DNA of 64,000 nucleotides from Cercospora beticola (taxonomy: Eukaryota > Ascomycota > Dothideomycetes > Mycosphaerellales > Mycosphaerellaceae). The stretch spans positions 3,968,001 through 4,032,000 of the forward strand of contig NC_088939.1 of assembly GCF_033473495.1 (NCBI RefSeq), written 5' to 3'. The stretch's first letter is position 1; each line of letters begins with the position of its first letter. This document shows positions 44,072 to 53,312 of the stretch, in pieces. The position numbers were made by a program, and so were the translations under genes. The notes below the pieces were generated by a model. That model saw nothing but the letters and a program-made list of their open reading frames with translations. It made no database searches and had not been told where the DNA came from.

Positions 44072-46564
44072 CTACACACTGACGGTCTCACCCTCAGAGC
44101 TTCCATTACCATTGCTGCAATATTCCGGCGCAGGCAACTCCTCGCCCCCGACCCAGACTTTGCTCAATTCTTCCTCAATCTCCTGCCGCCTTTGCTTCCA
44201 CTTGTCGACCAGGCTCAGCTTCTCTTTGAGCTCCTGTATTTCTCGCTCAACACTGCTCTTCTCGGTCGCAGTTCCAATCCTGTTAAACTCGTACTCGCTG
44301 GCGTCCTCGCCCAGGCCAAGTGTGAGAGTATAAGAATGATATCGTTTCAAGGAAGCTCGAGTCGAGATGGTGATTAAAGTGATGCCCTTCTTCTTGCACG
44401 TTTCGTAGAGGATACCTTCCACATCTGAGCTCACCGCAGAAGTGCCCTCATCAATGAAAGCATAGCGTGGCTCGTGGTACAGTAATCGAGCAATCGCCAT
44501 GCGCTGCTTCTCACCACCGCTAAGCACATCTTGCCACATCTTCCTCGTATCCCAGCCACCTTCGCGATCAGGTATGTAGCCCAATTTGCTCTCCTCAAGG
44601 ATGCCAAGAAGTTCCATCTCTGTGCGGCCGGCTTCCTTCATGTCAACCTCTGTGTGCGGGTAGATGACTTGGTCGCGAAGCGTGCCATGACTCAAGTATA
44701 CTCTTTGAGGCAAGAACATGATACCGTCCTGTCCGGTGTTGCGTGGCCTTGATGTTAGACCACGGTACGTCGGCCACAAGCCAGCGACTACGCGGGCGAC
44801 AGCGGACTTGCCCGCGCCATTGGGACCGGTAATGAGTAGATGATCGCCTGGCCCGACTATGAATTGCAGGTTGTCAATCAGCTCTTCGCCGCCGTTCGGA
44901 TGTGCTGAAGGAGCAACAATCGGCACGTTCTCCAGCCGCACGCCGTCATAGCCTTTGTGCAATGTACCATGCACGTCTGCCAAGTTGTATAGCTCAGGAA
45001 AGCGGTCTCTTGGTTGATGGTAAGCATTCGCATGCACGCGATGAAGAGTGCTAATAAGCAGGAACACTCTGCTAGTCTGCCCTGCAAGCTCCGATAAGTC
45101 CTTGATGGCGTACATCATGCGACTTCCAGCATCAGCGAGGTTGAGCATGAGTCGCTTGTTTGTGATGAATTGTTTCGTCCGCGACCCTGTCCTGCTGTCA
45201 TCAGAAACGTCCGCCGAGCCCTCGCCACTGCCAGTCGTTGAGGGTGGCTCTGGTGCAATGTGCAATCCGGGTAAAAACACAGGCAGACTGGTCACAACGA
45301 AGCCCAGCGCAGACCAGGTATACTTCAGCACAAAGTCTTCCAGCATGTTGTATCCAATCTTGACACGGTAGATGGTCTCCATCATCTTCTTCAACTCTTT
45401 GAATCCTGCGTCCAGCAAGGCATGCTCGGTAGGCCCGCCCGCATAGAAGGCCACCTCCTCGGCGTTGGCGATCAGTCTTGAGTGTAGTGCTCTGAAAGCA
45501 CCCTCCTTGCGTCCTTCTGCCGCTTTTAGCTTGCCAAATGGTGGGCTGAGCCTTTTCAGCAAGATGGCTGTAGCAGCATAGTTGCTAAGCAGCCCTCCCA
45601 GTGCCAGAGGACCCAGCGATTTGTAGAGCTGATAATTGAAGGTGAAGAGATCAACCAACGGCTTCCCAAGACTGGAATACAGCTGAGCAGCATTATCGCA
45701 AAATAGAGTAAGATCCTGGCAAATGAATTGATCGGCTCCTTGGTCGATGCTGCCATCAAGGGTATGCATTTTGTAATACGACATGTTCGAGCTCAGATAC
45801 AAGTCGTGAATGTACCTGGTCAACCTTGTCCGGAATGCTATGCTGATCTTGGATTGCAAGAACTTGATCATCGAGTTTGTGTAGCTTGCAACCACGCCCA
45901 CAGAAAGCCATTTTCCAAGTCCAAGCAGGAAAGCTTTCCCTTGACCCGCCACGAGATCTCGCACGATCTCTCCATCCAATGTTGCCACTACGAGCGAAAG
46001 ATATGTTCTCAGCAAGAGAAAGAAAGCATGGGTTGCAAGCAGTCCGGACTCTTTTGACCCCAGTCGCGGCACCGCAATCTGCATTATCGCCATGAACTGA
46101 TGCACAAATGCCACATTGAGGCCAGGTTTGATATTCGTGGGCGGAGCATCTAGCGCAATCGTCCTCCCAGAGCTCCTTTGTCGTATGGGGTTCAGGAAAA
46201 AGCGTCGGTGAGCATCGAAAGTCGTCGCTTTGATCGGATGGATGACAACCTTGCTGCTGGTATCCTTGTACGGCACGTATATTGTCCGCGTGCCATCTTT
46301 GGCTTTGAGACCACTATTGCGCCGCAGAAGCCTGCTGCCGACTTCCTTCTCCTTCTTGACGCCTTTGTAGTAGCGGTACCCACCATAACCGGTTATTAGG
46401 GAGAGGGCGAAGGCGAGCGTGGCGATCAGTCGGGTTGTGCGCTGGTCAAGAGGACTTCGATTCTGCAGCTTTTCGACGCGTGCTGCCACACGAGTGTAGA
46501 GGTAGTCGATCCACTGCGAGACGCGGTCGCCGGGTCTCTGCCGGAGAGTGGACTGGTTCGCCAT
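44072..46564 (-). CDS. Peroxisomal ABC half-transporter, ABCD (ALDP/Pxa) family
   Basis: A single 830-aa exon. ABCD half-transporters dimerise in the peroxisomal membrane and import acyl-CoAs for beta-oxidation. The order is a short N-terminus with a hydrophobic segment (~48-66), the ALD transmembrane domain (SYTNSMIKFLQSKISIAFRT, then MSYYKMHTLDGSIDQGADQF), the EAA-like loop with EEVAFYAGG at ~375, then one nucleotide-binding domain. Its Walker A is GPNGAGKS (~583), the signature LSGGEKQRMAIARLL (~683) and Walker B YAFIDEGTSA (~703). The C-terminal ~70 residues form a charged coiled coil (KLSLVDKWKQRRQEIEEEL). It resembles yeast Pxa1/Pxa2 in length; I cannot decide which of the two from sequence alone. 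Confidence 0.93.
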   Translation of the reverse strand: MANQSTLRQRPGDRVSQWIDYLYTRVAARVEKLQNRSPLDQRTTRLIATLAFALSLITGYGGYRYYKGVKKEKEVGSRLLRRNSGLKAKDGTRTIYVPYKDTSSKVVIHPIKATTFDAHRRFFLNPIRQRSSGRTIALDAPPTNIKPGLNVAFVHQFMAIMQIAVPRLGSKESGLLATHAFFLLLRTYLSLVVATLDGEIVRDLVAGQGKAFLLGLGKWLSVGVVASYTNSMIKFLQSKISIAFRTRLTRYIHDLYLSSNMSYYKMHTLDGSIDQGADQFICQDLTLFCDNAAQLYSSLGKPLVDLFTFNYQLYKSLGPLALGGLLSNYAATAILLKRLSPPFGKLKAAEGRKEGAFRALHSRLIANAEEVAFYAGGPTEHALLDAGFKELKKMMETIYRVKIGYNMLEDFVLKYTWSALGFVVTSLPVFLPGLHIAPEPPSTTGSGEGSADVSDDSRTGSRTKQFITNKRLMLNLADAGSRMMYAIKDLSELAGQTSRVFLLISTLHRVHANAYHQPRDRFPELYNLADVHGTLHKGYDGVRLENVPIVAPSAHPNGGEELIDNLQFIVGPGDHLLITGPNGAGKSAVARVVAGLWPTYRGLTSRPRNTGQDGIMFLPQRVYLSHGTLRDQVIYPHTEVDMKEAGRTEMELLGILEESKLGYIPDREGGWDTRKMWQDVLSGGEKQRMAIARLLYHEPRYAFIDEGTSAVSSDVEGILYETCKKKGITLITISTRASLKRYHSYTLTLGLGEDASEYEFNRIGTATEKSSVEREIQELKEKLSLVDKWKQRRQEIEEELSKVWVGGEELPAPEYCSNGNGSSEGETVSV

Positions 46565-46944
46565 TGTTGTCGCGCGGGGTTTCTATGGAGGCATGCTGGA
46601 TGCTACAACGTGCTTCAGCTGCCACGAGAGAGCGACAGCAACTGAACGAGGCCGCCACTGTCAGCGCTTGAGAGCATGTGAAGGTCTGATGACATGTGAT
46701 CTCACAGGACTCGAAGTTGGCGGCATGTGAAATGTGCCAAGACCGAGGTGTGGAGCTGCGAGATCGTGAAAGAGCACAAGGATGTTTGACAAGGATGACA
46801 ATATGCACAGGGATGTTCCCCAGCTTCACCACGTTCTCCTTTGTGCTGTCGTCAAGTCGAGCGGCTGTCAGCAATCAGAATATTACTTGATACTCATTAT
46901 TCGTTATACATATTATCACATTCTTCTTGACTAGTCTATGCCCA
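46565..46944. other. Intergenic spacer
   Basis: These 380 bp lie between the ABC transporter start and the P450 stop, both on the minus strand. The AT-rich part at 46,890-46,925 probably belongs to the P450 3' UTR. Confidence 0.35.
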
Positions 46945-48426
46945 TTACTCCGCCACTGGAATCACCACCTTACACGCCATCGCTTTAGGCGCGATCAAGA
47001 ACACATTTTCCACTTCCATACTCGCATCTGTCGTGCTAGGCGCCAATTTTGCACCACGGCAATTCCTGAAGAATGCTGCCGTGGCGATTCTCAACTCCAT
47101 ATTCGCGAGATTTGACCCGACACAGATCCTGCTCCCTGCTCCATATGGTGACCAGACTCGCTTCACATCCTCTCTCGAAGCCAGCGTGCCATCCAGCCAT
47201 CGCGTGTGGTCGAATATCTCTGGATCAGTGAAGACATTTGGGTCGCGGTGCATACTCCACTCCTGTGTTGCGACTGTCGTTCCAGCGGGAATCTCATAGC
47301 CCCCAAGAATGGCACCTTCGGGTGGTGTAACACGTGGCAAAGCCGCTGGTGCAGCGCCGTAAAGGCGCAAAGTCTCCTTGACAAGAGCGCTGAGAACCGG
47401 GAGTTGCTCAAGTTGCTCGTCGCTGTATGGTTCGCTGAGCGTAGCAACTTCATCCTCAATGGCTTGCTGGACATTTCGATCGCGCAGCACTGACCATATC
47501 AAATAGGTCAGAGTCGTGGCAGTAGTGTCTGTCCCCGCGAAGAGGAAGTCTCCAGCTTCAATCACGATTTCTTCATCAGTCAACAGAGTGTCGCCCTTCT
47601 CGGCATCTGCTACCGCTTTTGCGAAAAGATTGTTTGCATCCGCATTTGCCTTGCTGTTTTCCACAGCTACTCTGCCTCTTTTAAGCAGAACTTGATTTCC
47701 GCCGAATGCGCTTTGTATCCTTGGATGAGGGATCCATCGCACAATCTGGTACAACAGTGGAAAGGCATATGCGAAGGTATTTCCACTCTCGTAGGTGATG
47801 ATCTCGTCCGGTTTGCCTCGCTCCATCATCCCGAATGACTGCCCGAATGCAAGCTCTGCGACGACATCGCCAGCAAAGAGGGGCAGCCACTTGTAGATAT
47901 CAACTTCGCCTGAAGAATTCTTGGCGTCGCTTTTCAGATACTGAATGAGCGACTCGGCCTGTTCCTGAATTCTACCCTCCCAATTGGAGCGAAGGTAGTT
48001 CTGGGTGAAGCCTTTGCCTAAAAGTTTCCTATGACGAGAGTGCTGCGCGGGGTCGGTCGCTTGAAACATTCCATATGGCCCTTCACCGGGCTTGGTAGGA
48101 TTCAGGAACTTGTACAGATCGGTCTTGTAGAAATGAGTTCCGACTTTATGAATCTCTCTGAAGGCTGCGGGATCTGATATGAGTACTTCGTTCGGCGAAA
48201 ATCGTACGTAGGGTCCATATTTCTTGTGCAATTCGTGGGCATAGTGTGCTTGTCGCTTTTGTACTGTAGATGCGAATCTCGATGGAATACCTGTGATGGA
48301 GTTGTACCATGGGCCAGGAATCTTGCGGAGAGGGGAAAGGAGGACATTGTAAAATATCTTTGCAAGTTGCACGGACAGTACAATGGCTGCAAAAGCAGAT
48401 GTGAGATAGAAGTATGAGAGTCCCAT
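46945..48426 (-). CDS. Cytochrome P450 monooxygenase
   Basis: A single 493-aa exon, normal family length. An N-terminal anchor (YLTSAFAAIVLSVQLAKIFY) and the Pro-rich hinge (LSPLRKIPGPWY) place it in the ER membrane. The oxygen-binding I-helix reads AGTDTTATT (~300), the ExxR motif is KETLR (~351), the PERF-like segment is DHTRW and the heme loop is YGAGSRICVGSN with the axial Cys at ~437. The usual Phe of FxxGxRxCxG is replaced by Tyr. The type suggests secondary-metabolism or detoxification P450s of filamentous fungi; substrate unknown. No biosynthetic core gene is nearby. The upstream TATATA at ~48,490 lies about 60 bp from the ATG. Confidence 0.93.
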   Translation of the reverse strand: MGLSYFYLTSAFAAIVLSVQLAKIFYNVLLSPLRKIPGPWYNSITGIPSRFASTVQKRQAHYAHELHKKYGPYVRFSPNEVLISDPAAFREIHKVGTHFYKTDLYKFLNPTKPGEGPYGMFQATDPAQHSRHRKLLGKGFTQNYLRSNWEGRIQEQAESLIQYLKSDAKNSSGEVDIYKWLPLFAGDVVAELAFGQSFGMMERGKPDEIITYESGNTFAYAFPLLYQIVRWIPHPRIQSAFGGNQVLLKRGRVAVENSKANADANNLFAKAVADAEKGDTLLTDEEIVIEAGDFLFAGTDTTATTLTYLIWSVLRDRNVQQAIEDEVATLSEPYSDEQLEQLPVLSALVKETLRLYGAAPAALPRVTPPEGAILGGYEIPAGTTVATQEWSMHRDPNVFTDPEIFDHTRWLDGTLASREDVKRVWSPYGAGSRICVGSNLANMELRIATAAFFRNCRGAKLAPSTTDASMEVENVFLIAPKAMACKVVIPVAE

Positions 48427-50006
48427 GTTCGTTCACGTTGTGAGGTGTGTATTATGAGATCGCTGGACAGCAAGACGTTACCTGTTCATATATACTCATT
48501 GCTGTTCATGCATGATATTCGCACACATGGTGGTGTTTCGGTCCTCAGTGAAGACTCGAAGGAACAATAAAAAAGTCCGAAATCCCAGGGGAGGAGCACA
48601 CTTGGATGATCGGCTCTGGAAATCGAGCCAGACTGTATGCTGTGTACGGGTTGTGATCTGCGTTGTCCACTAGCCGCACGGAAGGATCGACGTGGCTGCT
48701 CGCGCAAGAAACGCCATGACTTTGCTGAGATCAATGCGCTGCTCAGTACCATGAGAATGCATGGAACTCCTGTGGTATCATGAATTCGATCTGACTGTGC
48801 TGAACGGCGCTGGGAATACTGTGAATGGAATGTCTTCGAGCAAATGTGGTCGTTTCGATGCTTGTCGGTCCATGATGTCATACGCCAAGCCCACGATGAG
48901 GTCGTGCAACCGCAAACACTGATTCTAGCCCGCTGCTGCTGTGCATCTGTCGCCGGACCTTCAGTGTGCAGATATGTCCGTCTTTATGGTCTTACGTATC
49001 TGGCGGTTGAGGCAAGCTTTGGTCGATACCTTCGTACGCGTCGGCCAAATCCCCTAGCTTCAGTCTGCCGCACCTTCGGCATGCCACATACGATGGATGT
49101 CGGAGAGAAGTCGCCAGGCAGGACCCGAAGAAGATTTCAGTCCACTGAGAAGGTCCCTGCCCTATCAAGCCTGAAGACCAGATCGAGGATGAGCGTGAAC
49201 CCAGGCATCCAGTTATAGCAGAGATGTCAAGACCCAAAGCCGTCCTAGCCATCCCCTTTGTCGTATGGTGTGGAATGGATAGTAGTCCCGCGCTACATCA
49301 TTCAGGAACCGACACAACACATTCTCTGCTCAAGCTCATAAAGATATCTTCTGCTAGGCAACGCGTCTCACTGATCACAAGAGAGATGCGTATAAGCTCA
49401 CCGCGCCCATCCCAGAACATGGCGATGGACGTGATTGGGCACCGCCAGAGATCGAAAGCATCAGTGTGAGCGTGCTCTGGGGCGAGAACAGGCCGTACAC
49501 AGATTTTGATCAGATCCGCGCTCATGCTCGTGCTGTGATATCTCCAGTGCTGTGCATAGACACACCAAATGTTGATCCTTCTCTAGGCTCCTTCCTTCAT
49601 CCACCTCGTTTTCGCTCTTCACCTCTTACCGCAAGCTCAGCATTTTGAACCATTGCAAGACGTCGGTTGTCGGTCTCGATTGGAGATGGTTCGCGTGTGG
49701 CCTTATTGGCAAGGTCGTGTGCGAGTTTTGCAGCTTTCCTGTGACAGAGATTTGTACGGTGTGTCGTGCTCTTCCTGGCATCCCCCACATCGTAGAGAAA
49801 GACGTCGGTTATCGCCGAATACGTCGCTTGTCTGGCATCGTCTGAGCTGACGGCTCGGATGTGCTCTCGATTCGTGAATTCGTGAAGCTCGCACAAGATT
49901 CATGAAGTCCGAGGGAGAAAGAGCAAAGCCAGGAAATTGCGTCTCGGCCTCAGGCACAGCAGGCTGAGGCTGAGAAGGCTGACCATCTTTGACCGGCAAA
50001 AGTCAC
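48427..50006. other. 1.6 kb region without a convincing gene
   Basis: The stretch contains the P450 promoter and the 3' side of the next minus-strand gene. Frames of 60-130 codons overlap on both strands with no family resemblance, and most lack an ATG. No repeat or transposon ends seen. Confidence 0.4.
48486..48492 (-). promoter_or_regulatory. Possible TATA element of the P450 gene
   Basis: The minus strand reads GTATATATG about 60 bp before the P450 ATG at 48426. Inferred from position only. Confidence 0.3.
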
Positions 50007-50800
50007 TCACGACACCGTCGTAGACTCTGACTTGGCCTCTGCCTCGACTTCTTGTCGCATTCTGATGCGCTCAATTCGCTCACCAACGGCCTGTTCCCGA
50101 TCCAGCCGTCGCTCCCGACGCCAGATCTCAAGCGCCAGCATCCGGAGGCTTTGATTCCCAATCCTGTTTCCACTGGTCAAGCCATCGTCTTTGACATCAA
50201 AGTAAAGCGCCCATAGCGGGTCGCCATCGACTTCCTGGACCGCTACGAAGCCTTCCCATCCTTCGAAGATGAGCCTCTTATCGGCTTTCGTGACGTCCCA
50301 AGGCCCGACCAGGTGTTGCTCCGCATCGGCACGAACGCCATATTTGACCTCATGCGTGGTACAATCAACATAAACCCAGTTCAGAAACGGAGGATCATCG
50401 GAAATCGTGGTCACCATGCCTTCGCCTTTACGAAAGCCACTTTCGTGCCAGCGTTGTGCCATATCATTATGCGGGTAGGGCATGAAGTAGCCTGCGAACA
50501 AATGCAGCTCCATGCCTCGCGCTACGCCCGTCGTGTCGACCCAGAGCTTATTGTCTTTGAGGACGATATAAGCACCGTCGAATAGAGAGCTGTACTCACT
50601 GCGCTCCAGCAGTGAGACAACAAGATTGGTTTTCCGGCCCCGTTGCTCTTCGCGTTCATTCTGCCTCTGGCCTTGACGGACCGCCTCCGTGGTGCCAATG
50701 ATTGCGGGGCATGCTGCGACCGCCGCTGCGGTGGCTGCGATCAGTTGTCTATGGTGGAATGAAGGGCTCGGTTTTGCTTACTGAGTATGCCCAGGACCAT
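50007..50800 (-). CDS. Conserved fungal protein of unknown function
   Basis: Two exons: 50800-50782 (only 19 nt, MVLGIL plus one base) and 50734-50007, joined across a 47-bp intron with GTAAGC donor, CTGAT branch site and CGCAG acceptor, giving 248 aa. Without this first exon the frame has no start except an internal ATG at 50513. The N-terminus MVLGILTTAAAVAACPAIIG is hydrophobic and may be a signal or membrane anchor. The body contains the phrases GAYIVLKDNKLWVDTTG, FAGYFMPYPHND, DDPPFLNWVYVDCTTHEVKYG, VGPWDVT and FEGWEGFVAVQEVDG. I recall these as conserved in filamentous ascomycetes without an assigned role. The C-terminal ~50 residues are charged helix. Confidence 0.75.
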
Positions 50801-51266
50801 GATCAAGGCGCGCGATAATCGAGACCAAGAAGTCTATGCAATCGTTCAACAGCAAAGATTGGTGTCGTAAGAGTGGACGGGCTCTGTACTGGAAGTAGCT
50901 ACCAAGCCCCAAGACTGGACAGCTTTTGGCGGAGCTGCAACCGTTCCCCGGAACTCTAAAGACCTCACGCAAATCTGTGGATTGTCCCGATTGAGAGCTA
51001 TAGGCCCACTTGGCCCGCATCCAGTACGACAGCACATGCGTGCCTCCAAAGAATAAGCACGGGCATTCGTCATCTACTATTGCACCCTGCGTTGTACAAG
51101 CAAGACAGCCAGCCACCAGCATAATGCCAATCACGAAAGGAGTACCTGCTCCAAACAGCAGAGTATGGAAGCTTTGTGCTACATCAACTGCCCTGAGGGG
51201 CATGGTGGCACTGTGTCTAACTGGGATGGCATCAATAGCTGTATATCTTCAGCAAGCTAAACCTTC
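50801..51266. other. Spacer between two small minus-strand genes
   Basis: A 141-codon minus-strand frame with an ATG at 51203 and one hydrophobic stretch crosses this 466 bp spacer. It has no recognisable family and runs into the promoter of the downstream gene, so it is not called. Confidence 0.35.
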
Positions 51267-51681
51267 TTACAACAATCCAATGACAATATCGCCTTTCTGT
51301 CGACAGATCAGTATAGCACGTACGGCGCAGGCCACGGTACTTACAACTCGAGCCGTAAGATGAACCTCAACGTCGAGATCTAGCTGGATACGAATCTTCA
51401 GCGAGCTCTTCTCCTCCTCTTCTTTGGAGACCTGTGGACGGGTCAGTATAGCACATGTAGTGCAGGCGCACTTCACTCACAGCGCCCTCATTATCACCTC
51501 GATTTCCTGGTCCTGGCTTTCTGCCACCGCCTAGTCCTCCCAGAGCAGAGTCCTTGCCCGCCAGAGCTCCTGCAGCACCCGTCGGGTTGTCACTTTAGGA
51601 AATTAGTCGAAGCGGCATGAAGCGAACGATAACTTGAACGAACAGTGTATCCGTTGCGGTCTTGGTAGCCTTGTCTGCCAT
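51267..51681 (-). CDS. 88-aa protein with conserved C-terminal beta motif, unknown function
   Basis: Four exons: 51681-51644, 51592-51481, 51431-51345 and 51296-51267 (10 codons), giving 88 aa. Phases (2, 0, 0) all fit; donors are GTTCGT, GTGAGT and GTAAGT. The N-terminal half is Gly/Ala/Thr-rich (DNPTGAAGALAGKD, then GGLGGGRKPGPGNRG). The C-terminal ~35 residues are quite different: SLKIRIQLDLDVEVHLTARV then KGDIVIGLL, an alternating hydrophobic pattern expected for two or three beta strands. I recall similar C-termini on small ascomycete proteins, without known function. No signal peptide. The gene is too split to appear as one ORF, but the splice fit is exact. It is divergent from the beta-trefoil gene. 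Confidence 0.75.
51297..51344 (-). other. Intron 3 of the 88-aa gene, similar to intron 2
   Basis: This 48-bp intron shares GTGCTATACTGA plus a similar tail ending ACAG with the preceding 49-bp intron at 51432-51480. The shared text exceeds the branch-site consensus. See findings. Confidence 0.6.
51432..51480 (-). other. Intron 2 of the 88-aa gene, similar to intron 3
   Basis: A 49-bp GT-AG intron. It shares a 12-nt identical block around the branch site, the upstream GCCTGC and the CCGTCCACAG-like end with intron 3. Confidence 0.6.
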
Positions 51682-52229
51682 CCTGATTGTGGAATATCAG
51701 GTTTGTTTGAAGTTGGGGAATGTCGAGGTTGAGGTGCGGATGCGGACCTACATAAAGAGCGTTGCACCACGTCAGTGATCTCCGGCTAACGTGACCTGCA
51801 TTGTCCCAAAAGACATATTCTCCACCATCACAGTCGATCCTTTAGCTGCTCGGAGGTGCCGATGATGTGCTTGCATGGAGTTATGACCTTGGAGGCTTAA
51901 GCAGGACCAAACAATATGCAGATCGGATCTGGCTGAACCAAAAGTTTGGGTAAGTTTGGTTCTGCATGCTCAGAGCTCTTCGTGGCATGCAAGCATGCAG
52001 CTTCCAGCCCCCTCATCAGTGCCGTACGCAGACGGTCCTCGCTGCTAACGCACTTGGCCAATGCGTCGCATTACGATTCTGCACAGCGTAGCTATCGGCA
52101 CAGGTAGCACTTTGAGCTTGCTTACCGCACTACTTTCCGTATTGAACTGCTTGCATGATCAGCCGTTGTGGGATTACGGTCTTCTCTCAGCGTCAACGTC
52201 CGGCACTTTTACAGCTCCTGGATCTCAAG
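51682..52229. promoter_or_regulatory. Divergent intergenic region
   Basis: These 548 bp separate the 88-aa gene (-) and the beta-trefoil/coiled-coil gene (+). It should contain both promoters. No defined element recognised. Confidence 0.35.
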
Positions 52230-53312
52230 ATGAGCCAAGCTCCCCGCTATTATCTGATCCCGGCCACGAGCGGTCTTTGCATCCAGCCCACAAAAGACGA
52301 TATTGCCACAGCAGAGATCAATGGAGAGCAAATACAACAATGGCTCGTCGAAAGAGCAGATGCGAACAAGGTCGCTTTCAAAAATGCAAGCACGGGCCAT
52401 TACCTTCGCGCTCGGGGAGATTACCAAGGAGCGCGTGTCAATCAGAGGCCTGAGAAGCAGTACTGGGTGTGCGAGATTTCGAACACGCCGAATGCGTTTT
52501 GGTTGAAGTGTGATGAAGGCAGCACATATCTGTACAACCACATCGGGAGCCACAAGCCAAACAACCCCATATTCGTGAGCAAGCCTGCCAAATCATCAAT
52601 GCCAGAGATGGCTTGGTACATCCCAGCATGCGATGATTGGAAGACTTCCAAGGGCCTTGAAGCATCGTCGGAGTCTCCCAGCTCAGAAGCCCAGGACCGG
52701 ATCCGCGAGAAGGAGCGAGAACTAGAAATTAAGACTGCAGAGATGCAGAAGAAACTGGAAGAAGCAGAGAAGAGGGAGCGAGAAGCGTTAGAATTCGAGC
52801 AAGAGGCTCGAATCAAGCAGGAAGAACTAGCTGAAAAAGAAGTTGAGCTCGAGGCGGAGAGAAAAGCTATGAAAAAAGAGCGCGTCCAGCAGAACGGGAT
52901 GGCGAAAGTGAGCGGCGATGATAGACACTGGTTGGAGCGCTTCTCCAGGCTTCAGCAGCGTCTAGAAGCTGCCCAGAAAGAGATCGAAAGGCTTCGAGTA
53001 TCGTCCGGAACTGGGGACCACGACGAGGTAGAGGATCTCAGACGGGAATTGGAAGCTGCTCGAAAGGAGTCCAGAGACAGCCGAGGGGCGTATGAAGCGC
53101 TTCGTGAGTTGGTGGATGCTGGAAACACTGGTCCCGACGGCATCAAGGCTCGAAGAGTGCATAGTGCAACGAAGGAGGCCGAAGCTGCATCAGTTGGACA
53201 ACGCTGGGCTCCACCTGGATTTAGAGCCGGCAGAGATTCTGCCATCACGACTGGAGACGTGAAACCTATCACTGTCAAGACGGAATTCAGCTTTCTACCC
53301 CGGCTTCAATGA
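52230..53312 (+). CDS. Putative beta-trefoil plus coiled-coil protein
   Basis: A 360-aa frame from the ATG at 52230 (CTCAAGATGA); an in-frame ATG at 52155 adds 25 residues that do not look like the domain. Residues ~5-140 have the repeating layout of a beta-trefoil: YYLIPATSGLCIQ, QQWLVERADANKVAFKNAST, GHYLRA, YWVCEISNTPNAFWLKC and STYLYNH, with aromatic residues at intervals as in ricin-B-like or fascin-like folds. Carbohydrate binding is a possibility, not shown. Residues ~165-320 are a long charged coiled coil (DRIREKERELEIKTAEMQ onwards) with one break. The C-terminus is short and Gly/Arg-rich. No signal peptide, so probably cytosolic. I do not recognise a named family. Confidence 0.65.
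   Translation: MSQAPRYYLIPATSGLCIQPTKDDIATAEINGEQIQQWLVERADANKVAFKNASTGHYLRARGDYQGARVNQRPEKQYWVCEISNTPNAFWLKCDEGSTYLYNHIGSHKPNNPIFVSKPAKSSMPEMAWYIPACDDWKTSKGLEASSESPSSEAQDRIREKERELEIKTAEMQKKLEEAEKREREALEFEQEARIKQEELAEKEVELEAERKAMKKERVQQNGMAKVSGDDRHWLERFSRLQQRLEAAQKEIERLRVSSGTGDHDEVEDLRRELEAARKESRDSRGAYEALRELVDAGNTGPDGIKARRVHSATKEAEAASVGQRWAPPGFRAGRDSAITTGDVKPITVKTEFSFLPRLQ

Noticed and set aside
49703..49999. Possible extra exon downstream of the 248-aa gene
   Set aside because: It starts without an ATG, and joining it to the gene would need an intron of about 25 bp, which is too short.
50778..51203. 141-codon minus-strand frame with an ATG and a hydrophobic stretch
   Set aside because: It overlaps exon 1 and the promoter of the well-supported gene at 50007-50800, and nothing in it resembles a family.
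52155..52229. Upstream ATG for the beta-trefoil protein
   Set aside because: The extra 25 residues do not fit the fold; the ATG at 52230 directly precedes the domain.
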